Counted from the first letter of the stretch, positions 25,797 to 36,294 are shown. The stretch is DNA of 64,000 nucleotides from Brevibacterium aurantiacum (GCF_900169065.1 NZ_FXZB01000008.1:1-64000), one strand, 5' to 3'. Numbers and translations: made by a program. The notes: a model not told the origin generated them from the sequence alone.

Positions 25797-25883
25797 ATGG
25801 TTGTAGTAGCGAATTCGATCGTCATCAACACGGCTTTCGCGTTCGTCGTGATCAGGGAAACTCCGATGAGAGGATTGCAATGA
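25797..25883 (+). CDS. 28-residue hydrophobic leader peptide coupled to the stress-protein gene
   Basis: ATG 25797 opens a frame of 28 codons (MVVVANSIVINTAFAFVVIR..., then ETPMRGLQ). Its TGA overlaps the following ATG as ATGA (25880-25883). The hydrophobic run could be a small membrane peptide or a translational leader. The overlap argues for translation, but there is no strong ribosome site. Confidence 0.35.
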   Translation: MVVVANSIVINTAFAFVVIRETPMRGLQ

Positions 25884-26869
25884 ATAGCAGCGCTGGCACG
25901 GCTCCAATCACCACACCCTTCGATTCCGCAGAGCGAGACCTCGATGTCATGGTCGGATTCGATGGCTCCGAACACGCACAATCTGCACTTCACTTCGCAG
26001 CTGTGGAGGCTTTGAGCCGCGGTATCGGGCTCACGGTCGTCACCGCATTCAGCGTCCCGCTGATGATCTATCCCAACATGGCATCACTTCCGGCCCAACC
26101 CGAGGACCAGTTCAGACGGGAACTCGCCGAGAAGACTCTTAGCGAGGCACGCGAATCCCTCAGGGAATACCCGGGAAAAGCAGAATTCGTGACCACGCAG
26201 GGAGACGCCACCGGCGCCCTCGTCGAACTTTCGGCTCGGGCGAAGCTGGTCGTCGTAGGAGCCCGCGGTCGGGGAGGCTTCGTCGGGCGGATTCTGGGAT
26301 CGGTCGCGGCGGCACTGCCCGCCCATGCCCATTGCCCCACCGTCGTGGTGCCCAGTGGCTATCAGCCGGTCGAGGCCCAAGGCGCCGAGCGCTTCACCCA
26401 CGGAACGACCGACTCCCCTGTCGTCGCTGCGATCGATGGATCCGAGCAGAGTCGCATGGTCCTGCTCACGTCGGCACAGCAGGCCGAACACCGCAGCGGC
26501 AAGTTGCATATCTTCGCCGCCATGCCCCTGATTGATGAATGGGTGTATTGGTACCCTGAGCTCTACGTCGACGAGTCCAGCACCAAAACGCGCCGGAGTG
26601 AACTTGAGGAGTCGATCGAGGCCGAACTCTCCTGGCTCCAGGAGCTGCACCCGTCCGTGGACATCACGGCCGAGGTCGCCGTTGGTGAGCCGATCTCCCT
26701 GATCGCCGCCAAGACGCGTTCGTCTGCTCTCACGGCCATCGGCACTCGCGGTCGCGGCGCAGTCAAGAGCGCTCTGCTGGGTTCAATATCACGCGGTGTC
26801 ATCAACAACGCTGAAGGGCCGGTCCTGGTTGTCCCGACTGAGGCGATGCACGACGTCACCGACCGCTGA
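25880..26869 (+). CDS. Tandem universal stress protein (two UspA domains)
   Basis: The 329-residue protein contains two UspA folds: about 18-165, with MVGFDGSEHAQSALHFA and VVVGARGRGGFVGRILGSVAAALPAHAHCPTVVVP, and about 180-320, with VVAAIDGSEQSRMVL and AIGTRGRGAVKSALLGSISRGVINNAEGPVLVVP. Both have the G-x2-G-x9-G-S/T ATP-binding pattern, so it probably binds ATP. Tandem Usp proteins help actinobacteria cope with starvation, oxygen shift and oxidative stress. It is preceded by a short overlapping frame and a palindromic site, and followed by a terminator-like hairpin. Confidence 0.9.
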   Translation: MNSSAGTAPITTPFDSAERDLDVMVGFDGSEHAQSALHFAAVEALSRGIGLTVVTAFSVPLMIYPNMASLPAQPEDQFRRELAEKTLSEARESLREYPGKAEFVTTQGDATGALVELSARAKLVVVGARGRGGFVGRILGSVAAALPAHAHCPTVVVPSGYQPVEAQGAERFTHGTTDSPVVAAIDGSEQSRMVLLTSAQQAEHRSGKLHIFAAMPLIDEWVYWYPELYVDESSTKTRRSELEESIEAELSWLQELHPSVDITAEVAVGEPISLIAAKTRSSALTAIGTRGRGAVKSALLGSISRGVINNAEGPVLVVPTEAMHDVTDR

Positions 26870-26897
26870 CAAACAGGTCTAGTCCGCTGTGCTGCTC

Positions 26898-26931
26898 CCG
26901 GACCCTGCGGACACTGCGCTGCAGGGTCCGG
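26898..26931. terminator. Terminator-like hairpin after the stress-protein gene
   Basis: CCGGACCCTGC (26898-26908) and GCAGGGTCCGG (26921-26931) form a perfect 11-bp stem with a 12-base loop, 28 bases after the stop. A G/C run including nine C residues (26937-26945) follows instead of a T-run. It may end transcription from both sides, since the next gene converges. Confidence 0.5.
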
Positions 26932-27062
26932 GGTGGCCCCCCCCCACTTCGCAGGTCGTACATGCAAATGACCCGGAGCAGAAGGACGCCGAGGATCGCA
27001 AGGACGATGAAACCCAAGCCCCACGCGACGAGTCCGATGACGACTGAACGATCACACTGATT

Positions 27063-27821
27063 TCAGAACTGGATCCCGCGAGTCAATGCTCCGTCGATCA
27101 ATAGGTTCGCCCCAGACGTCCGGCTCGACAGAGGACTGGATAGGAAGACGACGCTGGCAGCTGTCTCCGCTGGTGTTCCCATACGTCCTGTGGGGTTCAG
27201 ACCCAGCGCGAACGAGAACAACTCAGGATCGTTCGTCTCGATTCCCGGCCACACTCCATCCTCGTGATATGTATTGCCCGGCGACACCGTATTCACCCTG
27301 ATGCCCTTGTCAGCCAGGCTGAGAGCCAACCCGGCCATGTAGCCGATGATCGCGGTCTTCATCGTGCCATACGGCCCGGATGCGAAGTCGGCCTCACGCC
27401 CCGAGACACTCGAGATGGAGATCAGCGACGCCACATCGCTCATCTCCAAATGGGGAATGACGAGTTTGGACAGGTTGACCGTGCCCATCATGTCGACGTT
27501 GAACGACTCGTACCAGTTCTCCTCGGTGTCCGGAATCGCCAAGGCGCTGACACTGCTGACAACCATGTCGATGGTGCCGAACTCTGCGACTGTGGCATCA
27601 ACCCATGCGGACAGAGACGTGGCATCTCGAACATCGAGGACCGTGCCGAGGGCCCTACCCTTCGAAGCCAAAGACTCTTCCGCCTCGGCGACCTCTGAGG
27701 CGCTTCGTGCGCAGAAGGCCACGTTTGCGCCCTCGGCCAGAAAAGCCTCAACGATGGCACGCCCGATACCGCGTGTGCCTCCGGTGACCATTGCTGACTT
27801 TCCGCTGATCTTCAAGTCCAT
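27063..27821 (-). CDS. Short-chain dehydrogenase/reductase
   Basis: The 252-residue SDR has the cofactor loop TGGTRGIGRA near its start and the active site ISSVSGREADFASGPYGTMKTA (Ser, then Y-x3-K). The cofactor region (CARSASE) suggests NADP(H). ATG 27821 is chosen because AAAGGG precedes it and the protein then begins at the usual MDLKISGKSAMVTGG. It follows the formamidase/acetamidase-like gene by about 50 bases on the same strand, so the two may form an operon. The substrate is unknown; such SDRs reduce or oxidise 3-oxo or hydroxy compounds. Confidence 0.85.
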   Translation of the reverse strand: MDLKISGKSAMVTGGTRGIGRAIVEAFLAEGANVAFCARSASEVAEAEESLASKGRALGTVLDVRDATSLSAWVDATVAEFGTIDMVVSSVSALAIPDTEENWYESFNVDMMGTVNLSKLVIPHLEMSDVASLISISSVSGREADFASGPYGTMKTAIIGYMAGLALSLADKGIRVNTVSPGNTYHEDGVWPGIETNDPELFSFALGLNPTGRMGTPAETAASVVFLSSPLSSRTSGANLLIDGALTRGIQF

Positions 27822-27873
27822 GGTGAGACCCTTTCTCTTCGACGTTCGCGGGTTCTGAGTTCGCTGTCTGGGA

Positions 27874-29016
27874 TCAGACCAAAGAGCGAGCACGATCGCG
27901 GAGGTCCGCGTGCATCCCGTTGAACGCGCTCCGCTCCGGCAGCAGGGACTTCGCGATCTTCGTCATCACGCTGTAATTGGTGTCGACGACATTGGCGACG
28001 GGGACCAGCGAGATCTGGGTGAGCAGCTGATAGGCGTCCATCCTGTCCAGCCCGTAGAGCTCGCCGAGCCACTGGATCATCTGCACTTGGGAGATCCTCC
28101 ACGAGTCCTCCATCGGTCGGGAGGATCCGACGACCATCCAATGAGCGTCGTCTTCCAGACGCGGCCACGCCGGAGCACCGCCTTTGATGAGATCGACGAT
28201 GATCGTCGAGTTCATCGCTCCCTCCACTGCAGTACCGCAGGCTTCACCTTCGCCCTGCCGGTAGTGTCCGTCGCCGATGGAGAACATGGCACCTTCAACG
28301 TTCACACCGAAGTAGGCAGTCGTCCCGACTCTCATCTCCGGGGTATCCATGTTTCCGCCGAAGCGTTCGGGTGTCAGAGAGGAATGCACCTCTCCGCCGG
28401 CCGGGGCCACCCCAACGGTTCCGAGCATGGGTTCGATCGGCAGGGCGACTTCGAAATCGCCCGTGCATGTCTGGAATCCCACGGTCTGCGCGGTGGAGTC
28501 GATTTCATAGATCCAGACGCCTTCGGGAAGATGATCGTGGAGCAGGCTCGTCCTGTCAGTGGCGGTCAGCCCGCCGAAGAAGGGAATCATGGCGGAAGCA
28601 CCCCAACCACGAGCCGGGGTCAGGTCGACGATGTGGAGAGCCAGCGTGTCCCCAGGTTCGGCCCCTTCGACATAGAAAGGGCCGGTCTGTGGATTGAGAC
28701 GCCGCGGATCGAGCACCGTGCTTGGAATGTCGGTGGCTGAGGTGATTGCATGGTTGAATGCGTCCTCGGACCACAGTCGCAGGGTGGTACCGGGCTTGAT
28801 CGCGGCTGCCGGCCGGCAGCCGCCGAAGGTGTAGACGAATTGATTGTGTTCAGGAACAAAGTCGACGACGTCCATACTTGATGCTACGTGATCATTGTCA
28901 CTGGGCCAATGGTTCTGCTGGTCGCCCCAGGGCGCTGATTCGTCACCGTGCACGGGATCTGCACTGAACGCCTCATGAACTTCCTTGGAATGGGCGACGT
29001 CTTCGATCTGCAACAT
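27874..29016 (-). CDS. Acetamidase/formamidase family protein
   Basis: The protein belongs to the FmdA/AmdA fold: GPFYVEGAEPGDTLALHIVDL, WGASAMIPFFGG, GTVGVAPAGGEVHSSLTPERFGGNMD, YFGVNVEGAMFSIGDGHYRQGEGEACGTAVEG. The GD-H-Q-G-E-G segment carries metal and active-site residues, so hydrolysis of a simple amide is likely. Two starts are possible: 29016 (380 aa) or ATG 28875 (333 aa), the latter nearer the usual family N-terminus. No strong ribosome site decides between them. The longer form overlaps the leader of the divergent PAP2 gene. The SDR gene follows on the same strand. Confidence 0.82.
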   Translation of the reverse strand: MLQIEDVAHSKEVHEAFSADPVHGDESAPWGDQQNHWPSDNDHVASSMDVVDFVPEHNQFVYTFGGCRPAAAIKPGTTLRLWSEDAFNHAITSATDIPSTVLDPRRLNPQTGPFYVEGAEPGDTLALHIVDLTPARGWGASAMIPFFGGLTATDRTSLLHDHLPEGVWIYEIDSTAQTVGFQTCTGDFEVALPIEPMLGTVGVAPAGGEVHSSLTPERFGGNMDTPEMRVGTTAYFGVNVEGAMFSIGDGHYRQGEGEACGTAVEGAMNSTIIVDLIKGGAPAWPRLEDDAHWMVVGSSRPMEDSWRISQVQMIQWLGELYGLDRMDAYQLLTQISLVPVANVVDTNYSVMTKIAKSLLPERSAFNGMHADLRDRARSLV

Positions 29017-29086
29017 GACAGGGCTGAGGCAGTTCCCGAACTACAGCAGTGTCAACAGCAGCACTTGCGACGGACTAGACTTTCCC

Positions 29087-29851
29087 ATGATGGTTGTCGA
29101 TTCACATACGGCGTCTGATGATCCGGTTGGCATTCCCTCCGATCGTGACAGACTGCGGGCTCAGAGCAAGGGGTGGCTGGATCAGGCGACCTCAATTTGG
29201 GTCTTGACGCTGGGTTTCATCGTGCTGACCGTCCTCGCCGCCGGGCCGGTACGAGTACTGGACTACCAACTCAATCGGCGTTGGCTCTATCTCTTCAATC
29301 CCGATCTGGTGTGGTTCGCACAGAACGTGTTGGATCGCATCGCCGGGCAAGCAGTCTGTCTGCCTGTGCTGGCGGCCGTGGCGATCACCCTCGCGTATCG
29401 ACGCCGATCCTGGCGTCCGATCGGATTCGCGCTGGCAACGGAAGCAGCGTTCTACATCGGCGTCGGGGGTCTGAAAGTTCTCCTGGCACGGCCGTCGACG
29501 ACCTTGCACGATCCGAGGTTCTTCCAAGGTGGTCTGCTCGACTTGGGTGATCGTGGAATCAGCTACCCCTCTGGGCATTCCTCCGAAGCGATCCTCATCT
29601 ACGGGGCAGCTGTCTACCTGATCGCCCATTACAGCGGCGCCTCCCAAAGAGTCGTGCACGGACTCAGCTGGGTCGTGGCAGCGATCGCCATGAATTCCGT
29701 CGTGGTGTCATTCCTCCTCGGGTGGCACTGGATCACCGACCTCGTCGGCGGCCTCATCGCCGGTGGTCTGTTCCTGCGAATCCTGACGACGCTCGACCAG
29801 CGGCTCCTGGACCGGGAGCGAAGGAAGACCTTCCTCGCTGCAACTCTGTGA
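29087..29851 (+). CDS. PAP2-family membrane phosphatase, with altered motifs
   Basis: The 254-residue protein has five or six hydrophobic segments and the central PAP2 motif SYPSGHSSEAI. The first motif is shortened (KVLLARPSTT, where K-x6-RP is expected). In the third motif the usual SR before the His is VS (VVSFLLGWHWITDLVGG keeps His and Asp). A catalytic-site Arg therefore seems absent, which may lower or change activity. Typical members dephosphorylate lipid phosphates such as undecaprenyl pyrophosphate or phosphatidic acid. The start at 29087 (ATGATG) is chosen as the codon nearest the first membrane segment; the ribosome site is weak. Confidence 0.8.
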   Translation: MMVVDSHTASDDPVGIPSDRDRLRAQSKGWLDQATSIWVLTLGFIVLTVLAAGPVRVLDYQLNRRWLYLFNPDLVWFAQNVLDRIAGQAVCLPVLAAVAITLAYRRRSWRPIGFALATEAAFYIGVGGLKVLLARPSTTLHDPRFFQGGLLDLGDRGISYPSGHSSEAILIYGAAVYLIAHYSGASQRVVHGLSWVVAAIAMNSVVVSFLLGWHWITDLVGGLIAGGLFLRILTTLDQRLLDRERRKTFLAATL

Positions 29852-29868
29852 GCGGCTTCGATCTCGCC

Positions 29869-30471
29869 CTAGTGCGAACTCCCTGCGGCAGTGCGCTCGA
29901 GTCTTTTGCTGAGCTTCAGCCCCCGCTGCGCCCATTCGATCTCACTGCGGGCACGAGCGGCCAAACCTTCGTAGGCGAACTTCTTGTAGGCGATGGTGAC
30001 TTCACGGTCCGCATCGGCGGTGACCGCCAGACGGCGATTGAGCATCGGGGATTCGAGTGCCTCGATCGTAGCGATCTCGTCCTCCCAGACCTGCAGCTCA
30101 CTCTTCCAGTGAGCGATATGTTCATTGAGGAATGCGTAGACAGCCGCCTGGTCGGCTGATTCCAGATAGGCGGCTCGCAGGTGGGCGGCATCTCGTGTGC
30201 GTTGGTACTTCAGTGGGCCGTTCATCCAGTCGGTGAAGGCACGCTCCCCCGCCTCGGTGACATGGTAGACGCGGCGCATTCCGGCGGATCCACGGGTCTG
30301 CTCCTCGGCGACGATGAGCTCTTCCGTCGCCATTTTCCGCAGTTCCGGATAGATCTGCGAATCCGGGGCATGCCAGACGTGGCCGACGGACTGGGAGAAC
30401 TGCTTCTGCAGCTCGTAGCCGGACATCGGGCCGATGCGCAGCAGAGCCAGGAGTGCACTTCGGAGACTCAT
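29869..30471 (-). CDS. PadR-family regulator, likely VanR-type
   Basis: The 200-residue protein has a PadR winged helix (MSLRSALLALLRIGPMSGYELQKQFSQSVGHVWHAPDSQIYPELRKM) and a C-terminal helical dimerisation domain (about 95-180). PadR repressors sense phenolic acids; in Corynebacterium glutamicum the vanillate repressor VanR is of this family (from memory). The gene is last in the metF-ligM-padR transcription unit, 69 bases after ligM. It most likely binds the two 20-bp palindromes in the divergent promoter at 32928-33065 and is released by vanillate or a similar acid. Confidence 0.87.
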   Translation of the reverse strand: MSLRSALLALLRIGPMSGYELQKQFSQSVGHVWHAPDSQIYPELRKMATEELIVAEEQTRGSAGMRRVYHVTEAGERAFTDWMNGPLKYQRTRDAAHLRAAYLESADQAAVYAFLNEHIAHWKSELQVWEDEIATIEALESPMLNRRLAVTADADREVTIAYKKFAYEGLAARARSEIEWAQRGLKLSKRLERTAAGSSH

Positions 30472-30540
30472 CGTGGTTCCTATTCTGTGAATCAGCGAGG
30501 CGCCCGGGCGCTCTGCCCGGGCCCCTTCAGACTACAACTC

Positions 30541-32876
<2,336 letters not shown>

Positions 32877-32936
32877 GTGGTGATTCCTTTCATGAACACT
32901 GCGGTGGGTTCGTGAAATCACTATACGCATAGGCAT

Positions 32937-32956
32937 TTACCTATGTCCATAGGTAA
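32937..32956. promoter_or_regulatory. Operator 1 of the vanillate-type cassette
   Basis: TTACCTATG (32937-32945) and CATAGGTAA (32948-32956) form a perfect palindrome with a 2-base centre. A further half-site, CATAGGCAT, lies just to its left (32928-32936). It sits 61 bases upstream of the metF start and should control the metF-ligM-padR unit. Confidence 0.7.
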
Positions 32957-33045
32957 CTTGATTATTGACATCGCTCGCTGGCGCGGAGGCACGGACGACC
33001 ATTGCCCGAGCATCTCGGCGCTGATAATGTGCCCATCATCACGTT

Positions 33046-33065
33046 TTACCTATCTTCATAGGCAT
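33046..33065. promoter_or_regulatory. Operator 2 of the vanillate-type cassette
   Basis: TTACCTAT (33046-33053) and CATAGGCAT (33057-33065) repeat the half-sites of the operator at 32937-32956 in the same 20-base frame, 47 bases before the divergent transporter start. Two copies of one operator, one per divergent gene, point to a single regulator for both arms; the PadR-family protein at 29869-30471 is the candidate. Confidence 0.7.
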
Positions 33066-33112
33066 CTTGCAACGATGCGGATGCTTATCTCACCACAGAA
33101 TCGGAGTACGCG

Positions 33113-34459
33113 GTGGACCTGCGCGAACGACTCAACACCTCTCGAATGTCGACCTATCAGTGGCTGATCGTCGGCATCTGCACCTTCCTCAACGCCCTCG
33201 ACGGTTACGACGTCCTGGCCATCTCGTTTACCTCGAACCAGGTCAGTGAGGAGTTCTCCCTGTCCGGAACGGCTCTCGGTCTCGTGATGAGCGCCGCGCT
33301 GCTCGGGATGGCGATCGGTGCCCTGACCCTGGGACCGGTCGCCGACCGGATCGGACGACGGAACATGACGATCATTGCTCTCATCGTCAATATCTGCGGT
33401 CTCTTCCTCTCCGCCACCGCCACCTCGGCGACGGAACTGGGCATCTGGCGCATCGTCACGGGCCTGGGCATCGGCGGCATCCTCGTGGGCACCAATGTCA
33501 TCTGCGCCGAATACGCCTCACGCAAGCGTCGTGGCCTGGTCATCAGCATCTACACCGCCGGCTACGGAATCGGTGCGGCGCTCGGCGGATCGGTGATGGT
33601 CTCACTCATCGCCACCTCCGGATGGCGTTCGGTCTTCATCCTCGGTGGATGCCTGGCCACGCTGTCTCTGGTGCTCGTCCTCTTGCTGGTCCCCGGATCG
33701 CCGTCCTATCTCTACAACCGGCGACCGGAGAACGCGGTGAAGAAGCTGACGCTGATCGCCCGCCGGCTGGGCCACACCGAGCCTGTTGATCTGAATGCCA
33801 CGACCGCGGAGCAGGAGAACAAGGCGGACGATTCCGGTGTACTGGCACTATTCAACCGTCGCAATCGCCGTGTCACCTTCGTCGTCTGGGCAACGTTCTT
33901 CATCGTCATGTTCGGCTTCTACTTCGTCAACTCCTGGACCCCACGCCTCATGAACGAATCCGGGCTCACCGACACCTTGTCGATGATCGTCACCGTCGGA
34001 CTGACCTTGGGAGGAGCCATCGGATCCGTGGCCTTCGGACTGTTCACCTCACGCTGGTCAACCCGCTCGGTGCTGATGAGCTTCTCCGTGCTGGCCGCGA
34101 TCCTCATGGCCGTCTTCATCTTCACCGCGCAGTGGATCGTGCTGGTCATCGTCGTCGGTGTGCTGGTGGGAATGTTCAGCAACGGCTGCATCGCCGGCCT
34201 CTACGCCCTCACTCCGCAGTCCTACTCGTCTTCCCTGCGCTCGACCGGCGTGGGCTGGGGAATCGGCATCGGTCGCTTCGGCGCGATCATCGCCCCGACA
34301 GCCACGGGTGCGATGCTCGACGGTGGGTGGAGTCCGCAGGCGATCTACGTCTTCGTCGGTGTTGTCCTCCTCCTGGCGGCGGTCGTGCTGCTGGGTATGC
34401 GCGGAGTCGACGTCGAGGCGAACCGGAAGCCGGAGATTCGGGAAGGCGCTGCGGTGTGA
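33113..34459 (+). CDS. MFS aromatic acid:H+ symporter (AAHS type), VanK/PcaK-like
   Basis: The 448-residue carrier has the AAHS marks: FLNALDGYDVLAISFTSNQV in helix 1, GPVADRIGRRNM after helix 2, RIVTGLGIGGILVGTNVICAEYASRKRRG and VNSWTPRLM in the middle. AAHS members import benzoate-type acids such as vanillate, protocatechuate and 4-hydroxybenzoate. The GTG start at 33113 follows a GGAG. It is divergent from metF-ligM and shares the twin operators, so it most likely imports vanillate or a related methoxy-benzoate. Confidence 0.88.
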   Translation: MDLRERLNTSRMSTYQWLIVGICTFLNALDGYDVLAISFTSNQVSEEFSLSGTALGLVMSAALLGMAIGALTLGPVADRIGRRNMTIIALIVNICGLFLSATATSATELGIWRIVTGLGIGGILVGTNVICAEYASRKRRGLVISIYTAGYGIGAALGGSVMVSLIATSGWRSVFILGGCLATLSLVLVLLLVPGSPSYLYNRRPENAVKKLTLIARRLGHTEPVDLNATTAEQENKADDSGVLALFNRRNRRVTFVVWATFFIVMFGFYFVNSWTPRLMNESGLTDTLSMIVTVGLTLGGAIGSVAFGLFTSRWSTRSVLMSFSVLAAILMAVFIFTAQWIVLVIVVGVLVGMFSNGCIAGLYALTPQSYSSSLRSTGVGWGIGIGRFGAIIAPTATGAMLDGGWSPQAIYVFVGVVLLLAAVVLLGMRGVDVEANRKPEIREGAAV

Positions 34460-34487
34460 GGTGTGGACCTCAGAGGAGGATTGAGCG

Positions 34488-34994
34488 TTACAGCACCTGG
34501 GAGATATCGATCCTCACACCGTTGGGGCTGCGAACTCCGGAGCCAATGAACAGGACCTCGCTCATCCAGGCATAGGGACCGGACCGGTCAGCACTCAGGC
34601 GGGGTACGCACCGAAAGTAGATTCTCTCGGGATCGACGTGTTCACCGTTCATCAGTTTGTTCAGGTCGCTGGTGCTGCCGGTGCGCAGCGCACGGTTCTC
34701 CACGAGAACATGGTGCCCGTCATCGGTTTTCAGCACATAGTCTGCCGCGAGGTAGGCAACGGTGTCGATCGGGTACTGCTGGAAGTCGGCACCGGCGTCG
34801 AGGACTGTGCCGTTGAGTTCTGGTCCGGTGACTCGGCCGCCGCGGATCGGGACGATTTTGCGCAGCCCGTCGACCGTATTGCCGATCATGATCGGTGCCT
34901 CCACTTCAACGTCGATGGTCGCCAGGTACGCCAGTTCCGGAGGCGTGATTTCGTTTGGGGGCGTGCCGGTCGGCTTCCCGGGCACTGCATTCAT
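34488..34994 (-). CDS. DUF3237 protein
   Basis: The 168-residue protein matches the small beta-barrel family DUF3237: PELAYLATIDVEVEAPIMIG at the start, VPIRGGRVTGPELNGTVLDAGADFQQYP in the middle, and a YFRCVPRL segment near the end. The family has no settled function, but members lie near aromatic and lactone catabolic genes. It converges on the aromatic-acid transporter gene with only 28 bases between stops, and no nearby gene on its own strand suggests a partner. It is cytosolic, with no signal peptide. Confidence 0.8.
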   Translation of the reverse strand: MNAVPGKPTGTPPNEITPPELAYLATIDVEVEAPIMIGNTVDGLRKIVPIRGGRVTGPELNGTVLDAGADFQQYPIDTVAYLAADYVLKTDDGHHVLVENRALRTGSTSDLNKLMNGEHVDPERIYFRCVPRLSADRSGPYAWMSEVLFIGSGVRSPNGVRIDISQVL

Positions 34995-35046
34995 CCAGGT
35001 CTCTCCTCGTAGTCGCCGGTGGTGGCCCTATTCGTACCTCGAGCGG

Positions 35047-35874
35047 TCACGCGTCGAAGTTGGAACAGCTTTCGCGTGCCTGGTCGAGCGACGTGGAGAG
35101 ACCGTCGGTGTCCATCGTCGCCCCGTCACTGATGAGCTCGTAACCAATCTTCTCCAGCTCAGCGTCGACCGGTTCGCTCGTACCGCCTCCCCCACTGCCG
35201 AACAGGCCTCCTGCAGCCGCCACCTCATTCCACACAGGGTCGTCGCCGAACTTCGGTTCCTCGGACTCCCACGCCGCCGCATCGGGATACTGTTCAAGCG
35301 TCTGCTCGACAATTCGGCACCCGTAGACCGTCTGTCCCGTTTCGGAGGTGTCCGCGGCAGACGGCTGACCTTCGTAGCTCGTCGACAGAAAGTCTCCGCA
35401 GACAGAGATCGTCGAATCAACGAGGGGCCCGAATTGGTCCCTCTGCAGCGTATTCACGGCACCGACGAGCTCACGGCCCAGATCTTGCACTTCTTGGTCT
35501 ACGGGATCACCCATCGGTGCAGCCCCACCGAACAGACTGCCAATGGACATCAGCTCAGAAAGAACCCGATCCTCGCCGAGTTCTGGGGGAGAATCTGTCC
35601 ATGCCTGGCTGTCTGGAAAGTCGGTCTTCACCTTGTCGGCCAACTGGCATCCATATGCGATCTGGTCGTCCGGAGACATTGTCCCGGCCGCCGAGGAATT
35701 GCTCTGGGCGCTGTCTTCAGTGCTGTCACCAGATGACCCACCAACGGCGGATTCGGAACCTGAGCAGCCCGAAAGTCCAATCACCAGCGCGAACATCCCA
35801 GCGCCGACAGCTCTCGATACAGTCCGCTGTCCCAAGAGAGACGGCCTCGGCGAATCCACGTCACAGGTCTGCAT
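35047..35874 (-). CDS. Lipoprotein with two copies of one domain
   Basis: The 275-residue product starts with a lipoprotein signal peptide (MFALVIGLSGC, Cys about 36), followed by a Ser/Gly-rich spacer. Two homologous repeats of about 85 residues follow. The first reads YGCQLADKVKTDFPDSQAW ... LFGGAAPMGDPVDQEVQDLGREL; the second reads YGCRIVEQTLEQYPDAAAW ... LFGSGGGGTSEPVDAELEKIGYEL. Each has a second Cys near its end (SVCGDF and ESCSNF), so each repeat probably has one disulphide. ATG 35874 has GAGGA upstream. The function is unknown; it would be an exposed membrane-anchored protein. Confidence 0.8.
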   Translation of the reverse strand: MQTCDVDSPRPSLLGQRTVSRAVGAGMFALVIGLSGCSGSESAVGGSSGDSTEDSAQSNSSAAGTMSPDDQIAYGCQLADKVKTDFPDSQAWTDSPPELGEDRVLSELMSIGSLFGGAAPMGDPVDQEVQDLGRELVGAVNTLQRDQFGPLVDSTISVCGDFLSTSYEGQPSAADTSETGQTVYGCRIVEQTLEQYPDAAAWESEEPKFGDDPVWNEVAAAGGLFGSGGGGTSEPVDAELEKIGYELISDGATMDTDGLSTSLDQARESCSNFDA

Positions 35875-36043
35875 ATTTGTCCTCTTCAGAAGGTGTTCGT
35901 CGCTCGTCGCCGGCTTCACTGCGGGCGTAATGGTCTACGGAGCCGATTCTGCCATAAGAACGGCGTGGCACCGTTGACTGACTCCCGAGCTCGGCGTCTC
36001 GCTGCCGCCGGCCCTCGGCAGTCAACGCCGGAGATGACAAGGC

Positions 36044-36087
36044 GCGCTGTCGCAGAGGATCGAACTTCCGATCCTCTGCGACAGCGC
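36044..36087. terminator. Very long perfect hairpin, probable terminator
   Basis: A 19-bp perfect stem, starting GCGCTGTCGC (36044-36062) and ending GCGACAGCGC (36069-36087), encloses the 6-base loop AACTTC. A short outer pairing (ATGAC/GTCAT) extends it. It lies 25 bases past the end of the small gene at 36112-36294, which it would terminate, and 170 bases upstream of the lipoprotein gene on the same strand, so it insulates the two. There is no T-run. Confidence 0.6.
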
Positions 36088-36111
36088 TCGTCATTTCAAG
36101 TGTGAACCCGG

Positions 36112-36294
36112 TCAGTAGTGTCCTGGCGGGTCACTGGCGGGGAATGATTCGTCTTCCCATTCGTCGACCATCTTGTCGTCGTGATCGTGTCGGCTCTGCG
36201 CGGATTCTGACCTTTCAGCGGAACCTTCGGTCGCCTCGGCGGGGGAGGTTGAGGACTCGTCCTGCCCGTTCTCTGGCTGGTGATTCTCAGACAT
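36112..36294 (-). CDS. Small acidic conserved protein (ESFPASDPP motif)
   Basis: The 60-residue, very acidic and probably disordered product ends in VDEWEDESFPASDPPGHY. An ESFPASDPP tail is shared by many short actinobacterial proteins of unknown function (from memory). A strong GGGGAGG ribosome site precedes ATG 36294. There is no membrane segment. The hairpin just downstream is its likely terminator. It is probably a stress-related or regulatory microprotein, but no function is established. Confidence 0.75.
   Translation of the reverse strand: MSENHQPENGQDESSTSPAEATEGSAERSESAQSRHDHDDKMVDEWEDESFPASDPPGHY

Noticed and set aside
26881..27050. Hydrophobic minus-strand frame (VVIGLVAWGLGFIVLAILGVLLL) as a small membrane protein gene.
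   Set aside because: No start codon with a ribosome site in frame, and the frame runs through the terminator-like hairpin.
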